Below are positions 1-12,900 of a stretch of 64,000 bases of DNA, one piece after another (position 1 is the stretch's first letter; every line of letters begins with the position of its first letter). The position numbers and the translations under genes are program-made. Source of the DNA: Triatoma infestans (taxonomy: Eukaryota > Arthropoda > Insecta > Hemiptera > Reduviidae); contig JAAEAF010000104.1 in NCBI GenBank assembly GCA_011037195.1, positions 274,001 to 338,000 of the forward strand, written 5' to 3'. The notes under the pieces are model-generated. The model was not told where the DNA came from, ran no database searches, and worked only from the letters and a program-made list of their open reading frames with translations.

Positions 1-117
1 TAATAATTGCAGTAAGAGAAAGTTCTCGTGTGAGTGTTTCACATATTGATTTATAAATTGGATGATTTTACGGCTATTGATGATTATTGATACTTGGCGT
101 GTCGTAATATGTTCTAG
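1..117 (+). other. Intron sequence upstream of the first visible PRP38B exon
   Basis: AT-rich sequence ending in a splice acceptor (TTCTAG at 112-117). The next base opens the Val-Arg-Gly-Val-Gly codons of the PRP38 core in phase 0. No upstream coding exon is visible, so the preceding exon is outside the window. Confidence 0.7.
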
Positions 118-3100
118 GTTCGAGGAGTGGGAGCTGGAGGTATCGTGTCAACAGCATACTGCTTACTCTACAAGTTATTCACTTTGAAACTTACTAGAAA
201 GCAGCTTAATGGATTAATTACACATCCCGATTCCCCTTACATCAGAGCATTGGGATTTATGTATATTAGGTAATTTAAAACGTCTGCCCCATTCCGGCAG
301 TGATTATTATTTGTTGTTGCGTTGGTTATGCCACTTACTTGTGATTCTTAAGAATATAGTTTATTGTTAATTGGGATTAACTTGCCTTTATGAACTTATA
401 TGGTGATTTTCCTTCTGTTGAGGAAGTGAGAAGTCAAATCAGGACAATGATGGCTCTGCACAAGTCTAATTTGGCTCCTTTAGATCTTGTATTTGTAGAT
501 TTAAGTATACTTTTTATTATTTTTACTTTGTAAGCGACTTTTTATATAAACTTTATTCAGTTCTCTCGCAATAAATTTAAGCACGTTTAATAGATTTTAT
601 TCGATATATGAAAAAAATTAATAGACAGAAATCTAAGACAATGTAAAAGAAATAATCGAAATCTGTCATGTACAGAAACTAATCAAGAAGGAATGGAAGA
701 AAATTACAATAAAAAGAAATTGCGGAGGAAGGCAATACAAACTTTTGTAAGGCAAATGGGAAGATTTTGTACTACAAAATATGAGAGACATACACAACTT
801 CGATTCGTGTTGAATATGATACCATATAATACCAAACCAAGAAAACCATTCGAAATCGTAAACATAGATTTTTTTTTTAGTAACACCAAATTCATAACTA
901 TACTAGACATTTCTTAAAAAATATGCTTTTATGTTAAAGACAGTTTATAGAAGTCTTGACTAACTAATAAATTTTTTTTAAGACAATATTTCCAGTAAAT
1001 TTTCTCTATCCCAATAGAGCTTTTGCACAAAAGTAAAATGTATTTTCTTGTCATTCCAGCAACCGGAATTAAATGAAACGTAGAACGTTTCCGTTCGACT
1101 TTTCGATAATGAGCATATTTGTCGTCTGTACAACCAAAATCTGTTTAAAGAAGCAACAATACGAAAGAAACAAGCCATATTCGCATAAATTAACGGACAT
1201 GTCGAATTGAGATACAACTCAAAATAGATTTGCCAGCAAAATTGGAAAATCATATAACACTCATAAAGAAAAGGAAAGTTATTTACCAAAATAATATATG
1301 AAAGGAATTTAGCTATAAACCCTGTTTACATGCATATTTCAATTTTTTTAGCGACCTTAGTCGCTTTTTTTTAGGCAAATTTTTTTAGGCCCAGTATAAA
1401 AGAACTAGGCTGCGCAGGCAATGTTGTTTATCCAGGGGGCACGTGAGAACAATTTCGGACGCGAACAACTTTCGCATAAATTAACGGACATATCGAATTG
1501 AGACCAATGTGTTCAATTCCCACATGTTCAGGTGTTTTTTAACGGATCACTATATATTTATATTATTTTAAATTTCATAAGAGCCCAATTCGTCTTGCCT
1601 CTGTAAAAAAGGTAATATTTTTGTTTACTGCTGTATGAAGAAATATTATGCTCTCCAGATATTAGATCTTGTATTGATGATTTTTGAAAATATGCGATCC
1701 CTGATATAGTATGTGTAGAAACAAACTTACCAGATTTGATGATGGAGGAAAATCCACAACTGGACAAAATTAAAAAAAAAAAAAGACATACACAATCTCA
1801 GATTTAGATTGAAATTGATTTGGGGTATGTTTTGGAGGAGCGCGGAGTTGAACTTCCTACTTCTGTGCCTTTACAATGAGTTCCCGCTATTCTATCAAAA
1901 ATGCTTAAAAATTCTAACAGCTGGAAAAATGTATTAATTAGAAATTGATAAAGTCGTAATTGTGATTCTCATCAGATTTTATTTAGAACAAAGTGAGAAA
2001 TATTATTCATTGTTTTAATTATGGTGATTCTTCATAACACAATTTTTATTTTAGATACACGCAACCTCCACCGGACTTGTGGGATTGGTATGATGAGTAT
2101 CTTGACGACAACGAGGTAAGGTGTGAATTTACAAAGTATATGTTTAGTATGGGCAAGGGACTAGTTGTTGTAAGAGCTTATAAATACAGGTATTTTTCTG
2201 CTTTTTGATTTTGTTTTTAACAAAAATGGTAAAAATTCCAGTAAAAAAAAAAATTAGTTTCAATTAGAGTCTCTCCCACACTAGCTCTTATTCTAATGTT
2301 TTTCGTTTTATTATGGCGAAAAACAGTACGAATGTATGTGAGATTTGAATGATGAATTGAAAGACAAAATAAAGAATTTTATATTTCCCTATGCATGATA
2401 AAAATTATATATTTTTTAATTCTGAATCTTCACATTTATAAATTAACATCATGTAAGTTATAAGTATAAATTTTTATTTTTATGTTATAGGAGTTGGATG
2501 TAAAGGCTGGTGGTGGGCAAGTCATGACCATTGGAAATATTTTGAAAAATTTCCTCTGCAAACTGGAGTGGTTTTCTACCTTATTCCCTAGAATTCCAGT
2601 TCCTATACAGGTCAGTGTAACATAACTCTTCTTGGAATTAAAAGAATACCTGTAATTCTAATACTTGTAAAAATAACAAACCATAGTTATTTAAAATTTT
2701 TATTATTTTGGGATCTTGATAGAAAATTGCAAATTGATGACTTTGTTCTTCTTTATTTGTTAAATTATAGGCTAGATAATATGATTATATTGTATAGGTT
2801 TTTGGTGGTTGTATCCAACAACAATATATAGTACCAATACTACAATTTAAAAACTAGAATATTAATTTTTTTTTTTTTTTGAAAACAGTAGAATTTTTTA
2901 TCTCGAGCTTTTTACATATAAGTTAGGTGATTAATTTGTTTAATTCCACACTGCTGTAAGAGAAAATATTACGATCGTCTCATATTTTCGAAAAGGAGTT
3001 TTTAAAGGAAATCCATGTTTGAAGTCTCTTGAGTCAGAAAAAAGATTTGTATGCGAACAAACTTTTCGAATAATTGTAAGAAGCTCAAAGTTGATATTTC

Positions 3101-6100
3101 TTTTAGTAATACTATCGCACCTAACAATAAGGTTTTGGTCAGAATCCATCAATCGGAATTACGTCTTTACTGAACAGTTTTTCATTTGCCCGCGATTGTC
3201 TCGAAAAAGTTTCCATCTGTTATCTCTAAACTTCATATACTATCTACACATGTAAACAGACATTTTCCAGGAAGATTTAGTTTCTGTGGAATTATGAGGA
3301 TAGCTTGCTTCATTTTGTAGTCATCGACCCGTTTTGGGAGTTCGCCCAACATCTGGATGCCTTGATGAACACACGTTCATATATAGAATACACTCTATTT
3401 GTATTCTGTATTGTCACAATCTTCTATTTTCGTTTATATTAGAAATAATAGATCACACTGATAACACAGAGCAAGGTCTATTTATACATCCTATAAACTG
3501 TGTATAAATTGTTTTGCTCTGCATAAGTCTGTATTGTCACACTCTTCTTCAACACATCTGGATGATGGCGAACGCCTGAAACCGGTTGATGACCACGGCC
3601 TACTTTTATAAGAAATAATTTACTGGAAAAATTTATTTTACTCTGGTTCTGGGAAATTGCGACGTTATGTTTTTCGTCTGAACTATGGTCACTTTAATGT
3701 AATATATCTTTAGTAGACGTTAAGCTCGCCTGAAAAAGTAGGCATTACTTTACTTTAACTTTACCAACTGATGCAACGTAAGAATTCCAGACTGTTAGAA
3801 AATGTTTCGGTTAGAATACATTGTGAGATTGCATAAAAAGAAATCAGATGTTTTTTGTTTTTTCAACTACGAGGAAATTGATATGCTATAGTTTATTTTC
3901 CTGCGCGCAATGTAAGCCTTTAGGAATAGTTTGATGCAAAAGAAAATACTGGAAGTTTATAATCAAATATAATCATACAAAAATATTTTATAAATAAGAA
4001 TTTATTAATAAATGAGTTGGAATGTGATAGCTTAAACATTACGTTCCTGGCCAACTGGAGCTGATATATTATTATGTGCGGTAGTATTGCACATATAGAA
4101 CTTGAATTTTTGCAACGTGCATAATATAAATTTATATGCACGAGTACCCATATGTATACGGTAAGTGCCAAAAGTAAGTTTTGCGGTTATAGTTTTCCAC
4201 CACATCAAAACGGTAAAATATCTTACGAGCGAATTTTTGCAAAAGAAGGTGAAATATTAACAATATAAAGGTGAAACCACTTATAGTTTTAAATTCAAAT
4301 GTAACTTGCTTTTCTAGCATTTATCGAAATTGTTACTTTATTTCTTATTATTTTGAGTCTCTATTTTCGTTTATATTAGTAATTATCAAAATCTTTTTTA
4401 AGCAAAAAATTGAGAAGAATATGGCTGCCAGATTTCCTGGTGGTATTAATCAAAAATCGTCAGTTCGACATCCACCAGTGGAATCAGAAAATTATGAGTC
4501 AGAAAAATCTTCAAGACATTATGGGTAATTTTTTTTATTATATTTGGTTTAAATATACACATTAAGAAAGCATTTTATTATTGCTAAAAAATCATTATAC
4601 GTTCTTTAATATGAATCCATACTTAGAATGCATTTTTTGTGTGCTAAGGAATCAAGCTAAATAAAACAAGCAAACGCTAGAAAGAGGAATAACTTCTTTT
4701 TTTTTTAATTTATGTTGCGTCTACATCTTTGGTCATTGGCGCCCGGAGCCTTCTTAGTGCACTTTAGGTCTCCGGACAGTGTTTTCTTGTTAAATACAAC
4801 TCTGTTCATCATCGGATAGTAAGCTGTAGAGCTTCTAGAAAAAAAAATGTAAGCGCAGCACTGCTGGACTCGAACCCGGGTCCTCCGCGTTGCTAGTCCA
4901 GCGCGCTACCATTGAGCTAATCCCTTCTTTAAGAGGATTAATTGTTTATGTTTTAGTCTTGCCGGTCTTAACTGTAGTTTATTAAATAAATAATGCTGAT
5001 TGTGCTTATGTCGTAGAAATTGCTTTTATTGTTAATCATTTTCTATTGACAGAAGTTCGACCGAACGCAGTAATGCAGAAGAAAGAAGATCTCGAGATAG
5101 AAGTAGAATAACCAATGATAGAAGAAGTAGAGGTCATAGCAGTGATAGAGATAGAAAGCGGAGACACAGCAGAGAAAGAGATAGACACCATAGGGACAAA
5201 TATTCTGAAGACCATAGACGGAGATATCGATCTAGGAGTAGATCTAGGTAAGACGCTATATCTCAGAGCAAAATTAGACCTTATATCATTTTTCGCGCAT
5301 CGATGCTTGCTCATTAGCGCCTCTGAACATTTTCCTCTATTGTACAATGGCCACTGAGCGGGATTGGCATTTGCTCATCTGTATGGATATCACGTACACA
5401 TCAATTTGATGAGAGGGCTTAGATTTATATTTTTCCAATCCTTGTTTTATTAATAACTGTGATATGTTCAAGAGTTAGAAAATTCTGAGTATTTAATAAA
5501 AAAAAAAATAGAAGAGAGAGTTTTTAATTTTAATAGGTCCAGTTTAACTATTTTCGTTGACGGTTTTGAGATATTTGTGGATGTGTAGGTTTTTTGAAGA
5601 GTAGATGTGTTTATGTATTTTTAACAAATACCTGCATATCCTACAATGAACTAATTCTAAGTCCCGCTTAAACCTAATGGGGTTGAAGTACTTAATAAAA
5701 TTTCTTTTAACCCCAAATAAACAAACCTAATCTAAGCATCTAAACTTCCATTCTCCAATGATAATAATATATTATATACACACATACGTTGAAAATATTA
5801 TCACACTATACATTCCCATGAAAGGAAGTACGCGATATTCCCTTCCCCTTAAAATCGTTACACTTACCTAGTTAGAGAAATATGCGATATTTTAAGATGA
5901 GAATGAATACGTATCATGCTCAGATCTGCTCTTCCGCTTGTGTTTATGGTCACATCCTTCCAACTTGTATGCACCGTTAATCTTTCACAGTACCAAGGTC
6001 ACCTTCGGTCAACAATAAGGCGATCCCTATGTCACGGTGGATGACCAATGCCGTCACTGCTTCATGTTCAATTCTCGCCTCCCACGTAGCATAATTTCTT

Positions 6101-6588
6101 TTAGTTTTCGTTTGTCAAATGCCCATTATAAGTGACAGCTTTCCAGAAATCTAACAAAATTTACTAATCCCTAAACTACTAAGAAAACCAAATTACAAAA
6201 TTGAAAAATTGGGAAGTAATAGAACAAACACACCAACCAAAAAGATATAATAAACTTTTAATCAAGTGTAAATGGCCCCGCTATCCAAAATAAATCAGCT
6301 AACATAATACTAACAACGAAACAAATAATATAGAAACACCTAGCAGTGAGGTAAATCAGCAAAATTCTGACAATACTCGAAAAGAGTAAATTCATAAATT
6401 TATCTATTACTATTAATTGTACAAATAAAACATGATTCCTCTATTAACTTAACCAAACATTATACAGCATAGGTAGCGCACAGGAGGCTTCAAAACAATC
6501 GATACAACAAAGTAGCAGCAATATTTCAAGTCCTCAACAGACTCTTGAAAGATATATAGAAGACGATTTGAATTCGTCTACTTTTTAA
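118..6588 (+). CDS. PRPF38B: Pre-mRNA-splicing factor 38B-like (PRP38 family), 5' end missing
   Basis: Coding exons: 118-269, 2055-2115, 2491-2610, 4403-4524, 5053-5247 and 6468-6588 (stop TAA 6586-6588). All junctions are GT-AG and phases join into 256 codons plus stop. Exons 1-3 give the conserved PRP38 core, including LLYKLFTLKLTRKQ, DSPYIRALGFMYIRYTQPP, LWDWYDEYLDD, VKAGGG and LEWFSTLFPRIPVPIQ. Exon 4 carries the basic linker with AARFPGG and VRHPPVE. Exon 5 is an arginine/serine-rich tail (RSRDRS, RYRSRSRSR), and exon 6 a short acidic end (YIEDDLNSSTF). PRP38 proteins belong to the spliceosome and are needed for its activation; the RS tail is typical of the 38B paralogue and suggests nuclear-speckle location. 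The N-terminal part (about the first 100 residues of the family) lies left of the window. Introns carry a foldback repeat and a SINE. NOC4 lies downstream on the opposite strand. Confidence 0.95.
270..2054 (+). other. PRP38B intron with a 33-bp direct repeat
   Basis: Donor GTAATT at 270 and acceptor TTTTAG at 2049-2054. AT-rich, with several short open frames of no recognisable family. A block beginning TTCGCATAAATTAACGGACA occurs near 1179-1213 and again near 1470-1503, about 290 bp apart, which suggests a small mobile element or local duplication. Confidence 0.6.
3285..3605. repeat. Foldback (inverted-repeat) element in a PRP38B intron, degraded
   Basis: A left arm near 3316-3362 (TTCATTTTGTAGTCATCGAC onward, through GGAGTTCGCCCAACATC) is the diverged reverse complement of a right arm near 3555-3600 (GGCGAACGCCTGAAACCGGT onward). 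The inner part contains two direct copies of CTGTATTGTCACA near 3403 and 3530. The arms match the foldback at 9381-9582 and a single flank at 53478-53560, so this is a dispersed family. The terminal segment holds a CTGAAGA / stem / GAAAC pattern in better-preserved copies. Confidence 0.6.
4698..4927 (-). mobile_element. tRNA-derived SINE, near full length
   Basis: Read on the minus strand, a tRNA-like head (GGGATTAGCTCAATGGTAGC, then the B box GGGTTCGAGTCCAGCA) is followed by a body with the CTAGAAGCTCTACAGC and CTCCGGGCGCCAATGACCA motifs and an A-rich tail. It lies in the intron between PRP38B exons 4 and 5, antisense to the gene. At least ten other pieces of the same family occur in the window. 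Confidence 0.88.
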
Positions 6589-6602
6589 TTTAAAGATTGA
6601 TA

Positions 6603-6669
6603 AATAAAAAAGAATTTTAGGAAAACAACAAAATATACCTTTTTAATAAAAAATGGTAACACAAATAAA
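6603..6669 (+). terminator. Candidate polyadenylation signals of PRP38B
   Basis: AATAAA hexamers at 6603-6608, 6645-6650 and 6664-6669, starting 15 nt after the stop codon. Such a cluster fits a short 3' UTR. Further hexamers occur up to about 7370, so the end used cannot be decided from sequence. Confidence 0.5.
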
Positions 6670-6857
6670 ATAATAATTTAATGATATATGGCACATAGGA
6701 ACACTAATAATCTTCAAAATTTGGAAATAAAAAATAAACATTTATGTGATATCACAATTAATAAAGAGATGGCCTGCCTCTTTAGTTAGTTTAACACCAA
6801 GTTCTCAATCAGGGTCCGCAATTATTGTAGTTCCCAATGTTACCCAGGTACGGAGTC

Positions 6858-6962
6858 TTAAATGTGTTGTTAGTAAGGTATGGTTTGATTCCTGTGAGAG
6901 CACAATGGTAATGGACCATTGTGCTCTCACAGGAATCAATACCTTACTAACAACACATTTAA
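6858..6962. repeat. Near-perfect palindrome (hairpin) just after PRP38B
   Basis: Left arm 6858-6909 and right arm 6915-6962 are reverse complements except for 4 extra bases in the left arm, with a 5-nt loop. The arm centre reads CCTGTGAGAGCACAATGGT. Arm identity is high in an otherwise decayed neighbourhood, which suggests a recent foldback insertion or an inverted duplication. If transcribed as PRP38B read-through it would form a hairpin of about 48 bp. Confidence 0.85.
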
Positions 6963-9060
6963 ACTAGCCAAATTTTACGAAATAAAAATAATTCTAGAAA
7001 TTAATCTGAAATAGATCTTTAAGCACTCTTGGATTCGTTTTGTTATTTGTTCCTACGATGGTTGAAAACATAATAGTTACACTTCCTGTGAGTTTTAAAA
7101 AAAAAAATTCAGATCTATAAAAATATGAATTTGTAAAGCTCAAAATTTAGTTGCATGGTTAGTTTTTTCACGCAGAATTTCACCAGCTTATACGAAATCT
7201 CTGTTACCATTTTTTTTAATGCAGTTTTTCCTCCATTTTTAGCTATATTTTTATTTAATTTTTAGGAATCGCCATAGGCATTGATCCCGTAGCATTCTGT
7301 TGAGGAAATACCAGTAAAATGAAGCATAAAGGAATACTTTGTTCTGTTTTTTGTTTTTCAATAAAGAAAACCTATTTAAAAAATTGTATAAATTGACTGG
7401 TTTGAACATATGCCATTTGTACACATTTAAATTAAAAAATATCTATTTTTATGAAGAATTTGTAACTGTGAAATAGTTTTCTGTTTTTTTAAATATTGAT
7501 TTAACATACACAACAAAAATATATAGATTTTCTTATGTTCATGGATACTATTTGTCGGTATTATTTATGTCTAATGGTATGTATACTTACTGAAATTTAA
7601 GGTACAAAATTCGAGAGATTTCCTTTCCTTTAACACACTTTTTGTAACTTTTTTTTTATTTTAACCCTAAAATGCTCATACATTACTTTACAGTGTATAT
7701 CATTGGTACATTTTACCTTGAACAAAAATAATTCATTGGTAGGTATTATGTAAATTAACCCATGTAATTTTCCAATTTTCAATATTATATTTTACGCCAT
7801 ATATTTTTTCTTATCAATTAATAAAAATGATCTATTTAAAAAACAATCTACGAACAGTTTTAGATGTGAAAAGGGAGTGAGTAGTTACATATAAAACCAA
7901 ATCCATTGCAACTAAATGAATAGTAGCTCCCTCGGGTTTATGGTTTGCAATTTAGAATTTAGTCGTCTGTAAAGCGTAAAATGTGAAAGCGGTTTCTGCG
8001 CCTGCAGATATGTTAAACCCAAATAGTTGCCATCTCTGCAGGCTCTTTGTGTGAGTTTTTATTTGATGTTAGATTGGGATACCCATAGGGACGCCAAGAT
8101 ACCCTCACACATGATATATCAGTGAAAAGTATTGACCTATAGAAAAAATATTTTTGTATGTGAAGCTTTAGTTTTCAGTAAAATAATAGGCCTTATGATT
8201 TTTTTTTGTTCAGAAAAAATTCTCTTGGTTTTTTTTTTCTTTTTATTTTAGAAATATACTGTTTTTTGTTGTTTTTTTTTTTTAAGAGAAAATCAATACA
8301 AAATTCATGGGATATTGGGAATTATGAGAATTCATAAGAGCATAAATAAATAATCCCATTACAAAATTGGTGTTTTTTTCTTTATATTTTTAAGGAAAGG
8401 ATTTGAGTGAATGCCATTTTTGTTATGTAGGAAATAAAAATTCTGTGCACTGCACAAAACATTTTGTACTTGTAAATAAATTAACAATTAATAAATACAA
8501 ATATTTTTATTTTATTTCATTTTATTAATCCTATTCGTATAATATATACTCTTAAATTTTACCTTCTCTTACATGATTTCTCAAAATGTTTGGTTGAAGA
8601 AAAATATTAAATTTGCAATATTTATGAACTGACTTTAAATAATTTATAAACCACATAATCAGGGAAATAAGAATGTTATATAACTTTAAAAAAATTATAA
8701 ACAAATACACCAACAGTATAGACTCATTTTCTTATAAAAGTATTTTTTAAGTGAGAAATACATGTTAAGACGTGTTAAATTTATAAGAGTCGTTGCAATT
8801 TACTTTGTAATATCTTTGACTATTTAATGTGGTAGCAAACAATGCTAAAAGAAAAATATTAATTTATGCATTATTCAAATTCAAATATTATTTCGTTAAA
8901 GTGAGTTACTGATAATTTAATGAGGCTATTCTATTTTATTTTTTGATATCTCCTTTTATCCCCTTGATATCATTTAATTATTTGTACTCTTATTTAAAAA
9001 AAAGAAAGTTTTTTTTAAATAAAGCTGTTTTTTAAGCATTACTGCTGTCTAATTTTTACT
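6963..9060. other. AT-rich intergenic sequence between PRP38B and NOC4 3' ends
   Basis: Long runs of A and T, several AATAAA hexamers and no open frame of recognisable family. The stretch 7880-8110 is less AT-rich and may be a remnant of something older or part of a long 3' UTR, but I cannot assign it. Confidence 0.5.
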
Positions 9061-9200
9061 CTTTATTACTGCGGATAAGAGGAAGTATTGCTATCAAATG
9101 TCAAATTTTTGAAATTGTATTTTTAGTGGAAGTATATGTTTTGAGGTCCTCTAATTATGGAAGAAACGTTTTTAACGAATGACAATAAATGTGAGTGATT
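9061..9200 (+). repeat. Copy of a dispersed non-coding repeat (GGAAGTA family)
   Basis: The pattern 'agaggaagta-TTG… GGAAGTATATGTTTTGAGGTCC …' also occurs at 47555-47740 in the same orientation and at about 11000-11250 reversed. Each copy pairs a GAGGAAGTA start with a 'TTTTGAGGTCC-like' block about 70 bp downstream and often a (GT)n tract. I see no coding capacity. It could be a MITE or the untranslated end of a larger element. Confidence 0.45.
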
Positions 9201-9380
9201 AAAATGTTTTAAAAACGAAAATCGCAGATACAAGTACAATCATAAAAATAAATTTACACTTAAATATCAGAAAACATAATTTTTATTTCACTTCAACTTA
9301 AGGTTCTACAGAACTCCTATCTTTTTTCATGTTACTCTCTTGAAATATAACTTATTTATTGTTGTGGTGGTTGGTTCCGC

Positions 9381-9582
9381 AGAGCTGGAAAGCATCAGAG
9401 ACATTTTCTGTGGTAAGCCTGCTTCATTTTGTGTCATCGACCGGTTTCGGGCGTTCCCCATCTTCAGGATGCGTTTGTCAGACAGTGTGATAACACAGAC
9501 TTGCACAGAGCAAATTCAGTTTATACACTGTGCAAGTCTGTGTTATCACACTGTCTGACAAACGCATCCTGAAGATGGGCGA
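9381..9582. repeat. Foldback element with perfect 52-bp arms
   Basis: Arms 9457-9508 and 9528-9579 are exact reverse complements with a 19-nt loop. The outer left flank (9383-9456, with CATCGACCGGTTTCGGGCG) matches the foldback at 3285-3605 and the single flank at 53478-53560. On the minus strand the left junction reads CTGAAGA, then a GGGGAACGCCC stem, then GAAACCGG, resembling a hammerhead catalytic core. Confidence 0.85.
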
Positions 9583-9988
9583 ATTAAAACGAATATTTAA
9601 TTTACGCATTTCTTTTTTTCTCTAATATTTTAATCTGCTTTACAATTTCATCCGAACCTTAAAATGTTTCAATTGAATGATGGCAACAGTGCAATTTTTT
9701 TTTCTCTCTCTTGAGGAGATTAGAAGTACATTAACCATATAAGTGGAATAATTGTCACAATATTCAAATGGGCAGAAAAAGTAAAAAAATGTAACTGTTT
9801 TAAGCTGTTAAACATATTAATCAGCAATTATTAGGAACTGAGTATTATGAACATGCGTTTAAAACTGTCAAGATTATTAAATTAAAATGTCTGCTAGACA
9901 ATACCATTAAGGTAGAACTGTGATATAAATAATATTTTAACATCAAACTGAATTAGTTAAATTTTGGAAATAGACATATCTATAATAG

Positions 9989-12900
9989 CTAGTTTTTAAA
10001 ATCCCAAAAAGTAAATCCTTTTTCAATGCTCAACAACGAAGGATTTTCAAATGATATTGGTGGGTCTTTCAATTTTTTTTTTACTTCTCTTGAAAATACC
10101 TAAGTATCAATTATTGTAAGATTATTTTTGGTAAGTAGTTATAAATTTATTATTAAATTATGCAGCCGAAACATAATAACACTAACCTGACTAGTATTGC
10201 ATTCTAATAAATCTGATAAGTCACATTCAACTGTGGGTATTGGATTTTCAATAAACATAGCGGCTGCAGAAATACTTGGCAATACATGGTGCTGCAGAAG
10301 TTTTACTTCCCATAATGAACTTTCTAAACCCTTAGAGGCACAAGGATCAATTTCAGTTGATAAATAAGGATCATTTTCATCTGTAATTTTATGTTCATTT
10401 TTATTAATTTAGAATTATTGAATACACTAACGTGAATAAGAAAACATTATTTATGATTGACTTACAGTGTTGTTTGCCCAAATTTGTAATCAGCTTATTT
10501 AATCCTGAATGTCTTATTAAAAGATTAGTTATGAGTGCTAATATTACAGCAATATCTGCAGGTGGAGCAACAAGGGATAAACGTGCTAATCTTTTCGCAA
10601 ATCCTGCCACTAATGTTTCTGGCAAATGCCTGAAAATAAATAAATAGAGATTATTCATATCAGGGCAGCTTATTTCTTAAAAGAAAGTGAAATTTTCTGA
10701 AAGTTTATATTTCTTCAGTGTTTCATAGAATAAAAATATGCTTGGCCTCTAAAGAATCAGAGTTACACAATAAAAATTTAATATGAGCTCTAAAAACTTC
10801 TTAATGAAACAGAAATACAGAAGAAATGTGTAGTACATGACACTAAAAAACAGTATACACGCGGCTAGCTAAATTCAATGCGAAGTATTTGATCATAAAT
10901 ATCTCCTAGCCCAGGTTTCCAACCAGTGGTACGCGTACCCCAGAGTTATGCAACAATTATATTGATAATGGCAAAAAACTGAAAAATCAATTCAATAGGG
11001 TTGTACTTTCAGTTGACTGATTTTGTCCAAAACCTTATTGTCAGGTCCTGTTACAGTACTTAAACTAAATGTCAAGTTTGAACTTTCTTGCGATTTTCCA
11101 TTTCTGAGTTATGCTGACACACACACACCCTTATCTAAAAATCATTTTTTCGGACTCAGCGGACCTCAAAACATGTATTTCCGGTGAAAATCCGTATTTA
11201 AAATTTGAGATGATTGCAATACTTCCTCTAATGTTCGAATCCAGCAGTACTGCCTGTAAATTTTTCAATTCCTAGTAGCCTCTACAAGTTCACTGCCAAG
11301 AGGTTGGCAGTATTGTGTGCAACAAGAAAACGCTGCTTGAAGGCCGGCAGCGCACTAAGAAGGCTCCAGGGACACAACAGATCTTTCAGATCCCAGTGCA
11401 CTATCCCCTAACAAAATCTATCAAAAAATAAACCAACTTACAAGGAAGACAAGAAAACATCCGTCAGGAAAAATAATCTTGCTTTGTAAGGCATTCCAAA
11501 GATACTGGGGTTCAGCATTTCATAGAGTTTTTCATAGATATTAGGATAATTGCTGCAAGAACAAAAATTGAATAAGGTTTTTCTCATTTTTAAATATTAA
11601 TAAATAATACAACGTAAGGAAATAATACATACATATTGTGCTTTTGAATGAGAGTGAAAATTCCTTGTAGGGCTAATATGCTTATAGGTCCTCCTAAAAA
11701 AAATCTCTAATTAATGAAAATATTTTTACTATCTTTTACAGGCTAGTTCACAAAATGCTCATTATTTCACATTCACTGAAAAGTAAAATAGCAAAAAAAA
11801 AAAAAAAATGAACTTAAATGAAATTAAGAAGAAAAGTCATGATCACTCCATTGAACTTGAATAATTTCTTAGATGAAAAAATCATGTGTAAAATATTTAC
11901 AGATTTTCTCATAATACACTGACCACTTTTCTCAAATTCGGATTTTCGTATGTATTATGTTTGGTGTTCTTAATATGATCATCATTATCATCATTCGTGG
12001 CGCAACAACCCACGCGGGTTCAGGCCTCCTGTAGCAAAGTCCACCACACCAAACATCTCTGTCTGTAGCTGCCGACCTCCAGTCTCTCATCCTAGCAGGG
12101 TTTGCTGCTCATCTGCCTCCACACCATCTAAAGACGCCTTGTAGAGTGAGTAATCTCTTCCAGAAGCTTCCTCGGTTTGGAGTTATCGCTCATTCTACAT
12201 ACATGTCGCGCCCATCTGAGTCTGCCAAACATTATAAATCGGACGATATACAATCTCCGTACAAATCCATCACCTCCGCTTAGTTCTTAAGCGACAAGTC
12301 GAGTTTGCTGGATCAAAAACTGCTCCAAAAATCCGCCTTAATATTTTCCTTTCCATCGGAACAATTGGGATTCTTGGATTTTCGATAACGTCCAACATTC
12401 AGATCCGTAGGCAATGGAAATATAACAAAAAAGCCAAATCCTTCTTTCCAAATATTCTTCCATACATATCATCAAAATAATAATCAAAAAACCGTTCTAA
12501 CAATATCTCTACACATTCCTTCCCCTATAATCAACAAAAACTAACCAAAACCAACAAAAAAACAATCATAATGTGGGTACTGAAAATATTTTTATAAAAC
12601 TGTATTCAAATCGTCAGGCATTAAAATTACAATGAGATGTTTGCACGGCAGTGGCCAGACGAGTTTTTAAAGAAAAATAATACTTTGTTGCTCTACGTTT
12701 CGGGTACCTTTGGTGCCCTTCTTCAGGAGCTCTGTCAAATTTATTAGAGAAAATACATAATTGTAAAGTATTGTAGTTACGAAAAAGTGTAAAGTAAAGT
12801 AAGTACTCAGAATGTTTAGGTGACTATTCACTAAAACATGACACGAAAAAGTGCATAGATTCATAACAAAAAAAAAAAAATTGAATTAAGGAAATATTAA

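Noticed and set aside
4271..4402. Extension of PRP38B exon 4 upstream of 4403
   Set aside because: The frame is open but the residues are hydrophobic and unlike the family. The acceptor at 4401-4402 joins directly to the preceding exon in phase.
4860..4927. tRNA gene (A and B boxes present)
   Set aside because: The box motifs belong to SINE heads. No acceptor-stem pairing or full cloverleaf can be built, and the sequence runs straight into the SINE body. The same applies to 19446, 28898, 43160, 47150 and 63436.
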